From positions 1 through 64,000 of the forward strand of contig JAZGDZ010000089.1 of NCBI GenBank assembly GCA_036478235.1: DNA of 64,000 nucleotides, given 5' to 3'. The stretch is from JACZWZ01 sp036478235. GTDB lineage: Bacteria; Actinomycetota; Acidimicrobiia; Spongiisociales; UBA11373. This document shows, in pieces, positions 58,533 through 64,000 of the stretch (position 1 is its first letter; each line of letters starts with the position of its first letter). A model generated the notes under the pieces. The model ran no database searches and had not been told where the DNA came from. It was given only the letters and a program-made list of their open reading frames with translations. The translations under genes were made by a program, and so were the position numbers.

Positions 58533-59607
58533 AGCCTTCGCTGAGTCGTCTCGCCTCGTCGTCGAGTGTGAGGGCGTCGACGAACCCGTCCAGGGCGCCC
58601 TCGAGGATCTCGGGGAGCCGCTTGATCGTCAGCCCGATCCGGTGATCGGTGACCCGGTTCTCCCGGTAGTTGTAGGTGCGGATCTTCTCGGCGCGCTCCC
58701 CCGATCCCACCTGGGCCTTGCGGCTCGCCGCCAGCTCCGACATCTGGCGGTCCATCTCGATCTGGAAGAGACGAGCGCGCAGAACCCGCAGGGCCTTGGC
58801 CTTGTTCTGCAGCTGCGACTTCTCGTCCTGGCAGGTGACGACGAGCCCGGTCGGCTTGTGGGTCACGCGAACGGCCGAGTCGGTGGTGTTTACCGACTGC
58901 CCGCCCGGTCCTGAAGAACGGAAAACGTCTATCTCGAGGTCGTTCTCATTGATCTCGATCTCGACCTCGTCGGCTTCCGGCAGCACCGCCACCGTGGCGA
59001 TCGAGGTGTGCACCCGTCCCTGGGACTCGGTCTTGGGGACCCGCTGCACCCGGTGCGAACCCGCCTCGAACTTGAAACGCGAGTAGGCGCCCGAACCCTT
59101 CACAGCAAATGTGACCTCCTTGAACCCGCCCGACTCTCTCGCCGAGGTCGAGATCGGCTCGATCAACCAGCCGTGCGTCTCGGCATATCGCTGATACATC
59201 CGGTACAGGTCTCCGGCCCAGATGGCGGCCTCGCCGCCTCCGACCGCCGCTCGAATCTCGACAATGACGTCCTTCTCGTCGTTGGGGTCCTTGGGCACCA
59301 ACATCAGCCGGAGCTTCGACTCCAGCTCGTCGGCGACGGCGAGGCGATCCTCGGCCATCGTCTTCAACTCGGCGGCGAGCTCGGCATCCTGCTCCGCTGC
59401 GGCGAGCTCACCCGCCTCATCGGCATCCTGAGCGGCGGCGCGCTGCTCGTGGAACACGTCGACGACCTGCTTGAGTCCAGCGTGGCGCTTGGCCACTTCG
59501 GTGTAACGAGATCGGTCGGCCAGCACCTCCGGATCGGCCATGGTGTCGAGAGTCTCCTCGTACGCCTGCTCGATCTCGGTGAGGCGCTCGACGAGGGCAT
59601 CGTCCAT
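58531..59607 (-). CDS. prfA: Peptide chain release factor 1
   Basis: RF1 ends translation at UAA and UAG. The 358-residue protein has the GGQ motif in SSGPGGQSVNTTDSAVRVTH and the anticodon-like tripeptide region (KTESQGRVHTSIATVAVLPE is downstream). The ATG at 59607 overlaps the DUF1385 stop by one base; a GTG one codon earlier is possible. Its usual neighbour prmC is displaced by an insertion of about 8 kb. The stop codon lies within a repeat copy. Confidence 0.97.
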   Translation of the reverse strand: MDDALVERLTEIEQAYEETLDTMADPEVLADRSRYTEVAKRHAGLKQVVDVFHEQRAAAQDADEAGELAAAEQDAELAAELKTMAEDRLAVADELESKLRLMLVPKDPNDEKDVIVEIRAAVGGGEAAIWAGDLYRMYQRYAETHGWLIEPISTSARESGGFKEVTFAVKGSGAYSRFKFEAGSHRVQRVPKTESQGRVHTSIATVAVLPEADEVEIEINENDLEIDVFRSSGPGGQSVNTTDSAVRVTHKPTGLVVTCQDEKSQLQNKAKALRVLRARLFQIEMDRQMSELAASRKAQVGSGERAEKIRTYNYRENRVTDHRIGLTIKRLPEILEGALDGFVDALTLDDEARRLSEG

Positions 59608-60539
59608 CACGAGGACACCACGTATCCCAGAGCTCCGGGAGCGACGGGACCTCGGCGCTCGACCATGGAGCGCTCCTCTTCGTCCAGCGCCGCCAAGAGC
59701 GACGCCACCGCAACCTCGACCTGGTCGTCGGTCGGCTCCCTTGTGGTGAGACGCTGCAGCCAGATTCCGGGCCGAGAGGCCAGGCTCATCCAGCGATGGT
59801 TTGCGGCGAGCTTGAGGATCTCATACGAAATGCCGGCGATGACAGGGATGAGCAGCACCCTGCTGGCCACCAGCCAGAACCAGCCCGGCCTGCCAACGGC
59901 GGTGAACACGACGATGGCGATGAGGATCACGATCAGGAGGAAGTTGGTCCCACACCTGGGATGGCGCGGGCTGTGCTTCTGAATCTCGTCGAGCGCGAGT
60001 GGATCGCCGGCTTCGTAGGCGTGGATGGTCTTGTGTTCGGCCCCGTGATACATGAACACCCGGGCGATCTCGGCGGAGCGACCGATTGCCCAGATGTAGC
60101 CGACGAACAGCAGCACTCGCACGACGCCGTCGACCACGTTGAAGACGATCGTGGACTCGCCCAGAAACCGCTCGGCGCCCCGAGCGACGAGCAGCGGAAA
60201 GAGCATGAAGAGGGCGATGAAGAAGACCAGGGCGACGATCATGGCTCCGGCGATGTGGCGTGGCTTGATCTCCTCCTCGTCCTCGTCGGTGGCCTTCATC
60301 GCCGACCACGACAATGCCCGGAACCCCAGGCTGAGGGACTCGATCAGCACCATCACCCCGCGGATCAGGGGGACCTTGGCCGCTCGGGAGCGAGCCGACA
60401 GCCGAGGTAGCTCGTCGCAGCGGGCCTCGATGACACCGTCGGGACGCCGCACCGCGACCGACCACGCCTTGGGGGCGCGCATCATCACGCCTTCGATGAC
60501 GGCCTGGCCTCCGACGGTGGCACCCGGCGGGCGGCTCAA
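59607..60539 (-). CDS. DUF1385 membrane protein (YqhQ-like)
   Basis: A 310-residue protein with several membrane helices in the second half and the family N-terminal motif VGGQAVIEGVMMRAPK. The conserved block MYHGAEHKTIHAYEAG and HPRCGTNFLLIVIL lie near residues 165-215. The family is a recognised conserved unknown, commonly encoded beside prfA and rpmE. It starts at TTG 60539, 7 nt after rpmE. Confidence 0.9.
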   Translation of the reverse strand: MSRPPGATVGGQAVIEGVMMRAPKAWSVAVRRPDGVIEARCDELPRLSARSRAAKVPLIRGVMVLIESLSLGFRALSWSAMKATDEDEEEIKPRHIAGAMIVALVFFIALFMLFPLLVARGAERFLGESTIVFNVVDGVVRVLLFVGYIWAIGRSAEIARVFMYHGAEHKTIHAYEAGDPLALDEIQKHSPRHPRCGTNFLLIVILIAIVVFTAVGRPGWFWLVASRVLLIPVIAGISYEILKLAANHRWMSLASRPGIWLQRLTTREPTDDQVEVAVASLLAALDEEERSMVERRGPVAPGALGYVVSS

Positions 60540-60545
60540 GTCAGA

Positions 60546-60857
60546 TCACTCGTCCTGTTCGGACTCGGTGCTCTCTGCCGTGGCCTCAAGGGCCGGCTGA
60601 GGAGACGGGGCGGCCTTCTCGCCGTAACGCCGGCGGAAGCGCTCGATGCGACCGCCGGAGTCCACCAAGATCTGCTTTCCGGTGTAGAAGGGATGACTGG
60701 CGCTGGACATCTCGACACGCACCATCGGGTAGGTGTTGCCGTCCTCCCACTCGATCGTCTCATCGGTGGCCGCGGTCGACCGGGTGAGGAACTTGAAATC
60801 CGATGAGGTGTCGACGAACACGACCTCTCGATAATCGGGGTGGATGCCTTGCTTCAC
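60546..60857 (-). CDS. rpmE: Ribosomal protein L31, type B (zinc-free)
   Basis: A 103-residue L31. It begins MKQGIHPDYREVVFVDTSSD and has the B-type segment VEMSSASHPFYTGKQ. The four zinc cysteines of type A L31 are absent (DTSSDFKF in place of C.CG), so it does not need zinc. It carries an acidic C-terminal extension of about 20 residues. It is the only L31 in this segment and sits in the usual rho-rpmE-prfA position. Confidence 0.95.
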   Translation of the reverse strand: MKQGIHPDYREVVFVDTSSDFKFLTRSTAATDETIEWEDGNTYPMVRVEMSSASHPFYTGKQILVDSGGRIERFRRRYGEKAAPSPQPALEATAESTESEQDE

Positions 60858-60888
60858 TGTTGCTGCTCCTGCGAGGTGATGATGCTAA

Positions 60889-62403
60889 TCAGGACCCGGG
60901 CTGGGTCGACTTGGCGATATCGGCCAGGAACTCGGCGTTCGACTTCGTGTTCTTCAGTCGATCGATGAGAAGTTCGAGGCCGGCCGCAGGTTCGGCGAGG
61001 GCCAGCAGCACCCGGCGCAGCTTCCACACCTGGGCGAGCTCGTCCCTGTTGAACAGCAGCTCCTCCTTACGGGTGCCCGAGGACGCGATGTCGATGGCCG
61101 GATAGACCCGCTTGTCGGCGAGCTTGCGGTCGAGCCGCAGCTCCATGTTCCCGGTGCCTTTGAACTCTTCGAAGATCACCTCGTCCATCCGCGAACCGGT
61201 CTCGACGAGCGCCGTTCCCAGGATGGTAAGGCTCCCCCCCTCCTCGATGTTGCGGGCAGCACCGAAGAACCGCTTCGGCGGATACAACGCCGTCGAGTCC
61301 ACGCCACCGGAAAGGATCCGGCCCGATGCCGGAGTCGCCAGGTTGTAGGCCCGGGCGAGCCGGGTGATCGAGTCGAGCAGGATCACGACGTCGTTGCCCA
61401 TCTCCACCATCCTGCGAGCCCGCTCGATGGCGAGATCCGCCACCTGGGTGTGCTCCTCGGCCGGGCGGTCGAAGGTGGAAAAGATCACCTCGCCCTTGAC
61501 AGAACGCTGCATGTCGGTGACCTCCTCGGGCCGCTCGTCGACGAGCACGACGATGAGCTGGCACTCGGGGTTGTTGGAGGTGATCGAGTTGGCGATCTCC
61601 TTGAGCACCGTCGTCTTGCCGGCCTTCGGCGGAGAGACGATCAGGCCGCGCTGGCCCTTTCCGATCGGGGCGATGAGATCGACGATCCGGGCCAGAACGT
61701 GGTTCGGCTCCCCGTCCACCTCGAGGCGAAGCCGGTCGTCGGGGAACAGCGGGGTGAGATCACCGAACTTGGGACGCTTGTGAGCATCCTCGACGGTCAT
61801 GCCGTTGACGTGCTCGATACGGGTGAGCGCCGGAAACTTCTCCTTGGACCGGGGAGGGCGGATCGGGCCGCTGACGATGTCACCCTTGCGCAGGCCGAAC
61901 TTGCGCACCTGGCTGGCCGACACGTAGCAGTCCTTGTCCCCGGGGAGGTAGCCGGTGACCCGGAGGAAACCGTAACCCTCGGGGAGGATGTCGAGGATGC
62001 CCTCGCGGTCCTCGAGGTCGGCCTCATCCCATTGCTGCTGGTGACCACCACCGCCGCCGCGGCTGCGACGCCTGCGCTGGCCGCCCCCGGAGCCGCTCTT
62101 GGACTGGCCGCCCCCGGAGCTGCCCTGGGACTGGCCTCCTCCGGACGCCTTCTTGGCGGCGGGCTTGTCGTCGCCGCCGGCGTCACCGCCGTCGGACGAT
62201 GCTCCGTCGCCGGAACGGCGCTCTTCGATCTCGGGCAGATCGACCGGCGCCGGCTCACCGCTGGCCTCGAATCCGTCTGAGTCGATGATCACCGCGATCA
62301 GCTTCGACTTCTGCAGGCTCTTGTGGCCTTCGATCTCAAGCGATGCCGCGATCGTGCGCAGTTCGTCGAGATTCTTCTCCTGGAGCTTGGCTCTGGTGGT
62401 CAT
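60889..62403 (-). CDS. rho: Transcription termination factor Rho
   Basis: A hexameric RNA helicase that ends transcription. The 504-residue protein has an N-terminal domain, then a Gly/Ser/Lys/Arg-rich insert at about residues 60-125, typical of actinobacterial Rho and able to bind RNA. The RNA-binding cold-shock domain follows (LPEGYGFLRVTGYLPGDKD), then the ATPase with Walker A SPPKAGKTT. It is the upstream gene of rpmE and overlaps the transaldolase gene by ATGA. Confidence 0.97.
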   Translation of the reverse strand: MTTRAKLQEKNLDELRTIAASLEIEGHKSLQKSKLIAVIIDSDGFEASGEPAPVDLPEIEERRSGDGASSDGGDAGGDDKPAAKKASGGGQSQGSSGGGQSKSGSGGGQRRRRSRGGGGGHQQQWDEADLEDREGILDILPEGYGFLRVTGYLPGDKDCYVSASQVRKFGLRKGDIVSGPIRPPRSKEKFPALTRIEHVNGMTVEDAHKRPKFGDLTPLFPDDRLRLEVDGEPNHVLARIVDLIAPIGKGQRGLIVSPPKAGKTTVLKEIANSITSNNPECQLIVVLVDERPEEVTDMQRSVKGEVIFSTFDRPAEEHTQVADLAIERARRMVEMGNDVVILLDSITRLARAYNLATPASGRILSGGVDSTALYPPKRFFGAARNIEEGGSLTILGTALVETGSRMDEVIFEEFKGTGNMELRLDRKLADKRVYPAIDIASSGTRKEELLFNRDELAQVWKLRRVLLALAEPAAGLELLIDRLKNTKSNAEFLADIAKSTQPGS

Positions 62404-63071
62404 TTGCTCCCTCTCTGATCGGCGAGCGCCTCCTGATAGGCGTCCCAGTCCTGGTTGAACCGCTCGTTACCGATGTCGGTGAGCGGATGGTTGAAAAGCT
62501 TGTCCATCACGGCGAACGGCATCGTGGCGGCGTCGGCTCCGATCCTGGCCGCCTCCACGACGTGGCGGGGGTGACGCAGGCTGGCTGCGAGCACCTGGGT
62601 CTTATGTCCCTGCACGGCGTAGATCTCCACTATCTCTTCGAGCAGCGCGAGGCTGTCGTTGGCGATGTCGTCCACCCGGCCGAGGAAGGGCGAGACGAAT
62701 GTGGCTCCAATGGTGGCGGCCAGGATCGCCTGGGCCCCCGAGAACACGAGGGTGACGTTGATCGGGATCCCCTCGCTGGTGAGGCGAGCACCGGCGGTGA
62801 CGCCCGCCCTGGTCATCGGAACCTTGATGACGATGTTGTCTGCGATATCGACGAGCTGTTTCGCCTGAGCGAGCATCTCCTCGGGCGCATCGGCCACGAC
62901 TTCGGCCGAGACCGGCCCCTTGACGATGTCGGTGATCGCCTTTAGGAGGTCGTGGAATTCGAGCCCCTCCCGGGCGGCGAGGGTCGGATTGGTCGTGAGA
63001 CCCTCGAGGATGCCCCAGGAATGGGCGGTTTCGATGTCGGCCAAATGAGCCGTATCGAGGAACAGCTTCAA
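62400..63071 (-). CDS. fsa: Transaldolase/fructose-6-phosphate aldolase family (TalC)
   Basis: A 223-residue small transaldolase-family aldolase, with the Schiff-base lysine in NIVIKVPMT and the N-terminal LFLDTAHLADIE. Members transfer dihydroxyacetone units between sugar phosphates or cleave fructose 6-phosphate; the two activities cannot be told apart by eye. It starts at TTG 63071 with GGAGA 5 nt upstream. It replaces the thrB gene seen at this place in mycobacteria. Confidence 0.9.
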   Translation of the reverse strand: MKLFLDTAHLADIETAHSWGILEGLTTNPTLAAREGLEFHDLLKAITDIVKGPVSAEVVADAPEEMLAQAKQLVDIADNIVIKVPMTRAGVTAGARLTSEGIPINVTLVFSGAQAILAATIGATFVSPFLGRVDDIANDSLALLEEIVEIYAVQGHKTQVLAASLRHPRHVVEAARIGADAATMPFAVMDKLFNHPLTDIGNERFNQDWDAYQEALADQRGSK

Positions 63072-63080
63072 CGGATTCTC

Positions 63081-63095
63081 CAGAACGTAGTTCTG
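63081..63095. promoter_or_regulatory. Palindrome upstream of the transaldolase gene
   Basis: CAGAAC-GTA-GTTCTG is a perfect inverted repeat of 6-bp arms 10 nt before the TTG. It may be an operator or a short hairpin. The 149-nt gap to thrC has no other clear feature. Confidence 0.35.
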
Positions 63096-63220
63096 ATTCG
63101 GGGACCCGCCAGACCGAGCACACGCGTGAGCCGGCGGACGGAGTCCGGGGAAACGGGTGATCTACCCGAGGAGGTGATTGTAGAGCGTCTTCGCCGCTGG
63201 GCAAAGGCGCATCGCCCGGA

Positions 63221-64000
63221 TCACCAGCCGAGTGCCTCCCGGACCGCATCGGCCTCGGGGGCCACGGGATCGGGTTGCATGGTTTCATCGACCGCAATGG
63301 CAGGGTCCTTGAGCCCGTGTCCGGTCAGCGTGCATACAACCGGCCCCTCAGGCAGGTCGCCCCGATACTTGATCAGGCCGGCGACCGATGCCGCCGACGC
63401 CGGCTCGCAGAACACGCCGACGCTCGAGGCCAGCAGGTCGTACGCAGCCAGGATCTCCTCGTCGGTCACCGCCTCGATCCGCCCGTGCGACTCATCGCGG
63501 GCGGCCACCGCCCCTTCCCACGAGGCGGGGCGACCGATCCGGATCGCGGTGGCCACCGTCTCGGGCTCGTCGATCGGCTCACCGCGGACGATTGGAGCCG
63601 CCCCGGCCGCCTGGAAGCCCCACATCCGAGGTGCGGCGCCCGAGGCCCGATACCCCTTCCAGTGGGCGGCAATGTTTCCGGCGTTGCCCACCGGCAGGCA
63701 GTGGACCGCGGGGGCACTTCCCAGCGCCTCCATCACCTCCCAGGCGACGGTCTGCTGCCCCTCTATCCGGTCGGGGTTGACGGAGTTGACCAAGACCACG
63801 TCGTCGCCGGTGATCTCCCGGACGACGCCGAGGGCAGCATCGAAGTTGCCGTGCACGGCGACCACCCTTGCCCCGTGCCGGACGGCCTGTGCCAGCTTTC
63901 CCAGAGCCACGTTTCCCGCGGGGAGGATCACGACCGCCTCGATTCCGGCCCGAGCCGCGTACGCCGCGGCCGACGCCGAGGTGTTTCCGGTGGAGGCGCA
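63221..64000 (-). CDS. thrC: Threonine synthase, 3' part
   Basis: Threonine synthase converts O-phosphohomoserine to threonine with PLP. Only the C-terminal 259 residues are in the window, read in frame from the window end (ASTGNTSASAAAYAARAG). The rest has the phosphate-binding LPVGNAGNIAAHWKGY stretch and the late CEPASAASVAGLIKY and CTLTGHGLKDP. The N-terminal part with the PLP lysine lies beyond base 64000. It heads the thrC-fsa-rho cluster. Confidence 0.95.
   Translation of the reverse strand, partial: CASTGNTSASAAAYAARAGIEAVVILPAGNVALGKLAQAVRHGARVVAVHGNFDAALGVVREITGDDVVLVNSVNPDRIEGQQTVAWEVMEALGSAPAVHCLPVGNAGNIAAHWKGYRASGAAPRMWGFQAAGAAPIVRGEPIDEPETVATAIRIGRPASWEGAVAARDESHGRIEAVTDEEILAAYDLLASSVGVFCEPASAASVAGLIKYRGDLPEGPVVCTLTGHGLKDPAIAVDETMQPDPVAPEADAVREALGW

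Overview
The window is a chromosome segment from a high-GC bacterium, most likely an actinobacterium of the Acidimicrobiia type. Supporting signs are a mycothiol-type deacetylase, a nickel superoxide dismutase with its maturation protease, a MurA carrying Asp in place of the fosfomycin-target Cys, GTG/TTG starts, and the order thrC-rho-rpmE-prfA / prmC-sua5-glyA-atp. That placement is inferred from gene content only. I found no tRNA, rRNA, CRISPR array, phage or transposase.

Layout. 1-5.8 kb: murA, rpiB, a polyphosphate kinase fused to a Nudix domain, a histidine phosphatase and 6-phosphogluconolactonase, with copies of a short inverted-repeat element. 5.9-6.9 kb: two related lipoproteins. 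7.0-12.3 kb: a compact nine-gene bacterial microcompartment (BMC) operon with one BMC-H, two BMC-T and three BMC-P shell proteins plus CoA-acylating aldehyde dehydrogenase, DeoC and an RpiB-like isomerase; this matches the sugar-phosphate-utilising (SPU) class. 12.3-25.0 kb: a helix-turn-helix protein, an EamA permease, two ABC exporter pairs, MurJ, NiSOD/SodX, a penicillin-amidase-family hydrolase, a DUF3048 lipoprotein and an amidase. 25.1-28.0 kb: korAB. 28.2-36.5 kb: a Tat-exported type II DMSO-reductase-family molybdoenzyme operon with a divergent Rrf2 regulator and a well-formed promoter/operator between them. 36.5-40.0 kb: a HisA-like protein with an altered active site, an MshB/Mca deacetylase, an M23 peptidase and an SRPBCC protein. 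40.2-50.7 kb: the complete F1Fo ATP synthase operon, glyA, sua5 and prmC. 50.8-58.3 kb: VOC, S9 peptidase, cupredoxin lipoprotein and M16 peptidase genes, separating prmC from prfA. 58.5-64 kb: prfA, DUF1385, rpmE, rho, transaldolase and the 3' part of thrC.

Working together: DeoC would cleave deoxyribose 5-phosphate to acetaldehyde and glyceraldehyde 3-phosphate inside the BMC, and the aldehyde dehydrogenase would make acetyl-CoA. The molybdoenzyme subunits form an extracytoplasmic redox complex of unknown substrate, probably under Fe-S-sensing control.

Non-coding signals recur. Five intergenic sites carry heptanucleotide tandem arrays followed by arrays of the imperfect reverse complement. 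Many first genes have a TANNNT box 6-10 nt before the start codon, which suggests widespread leaderless transcription.
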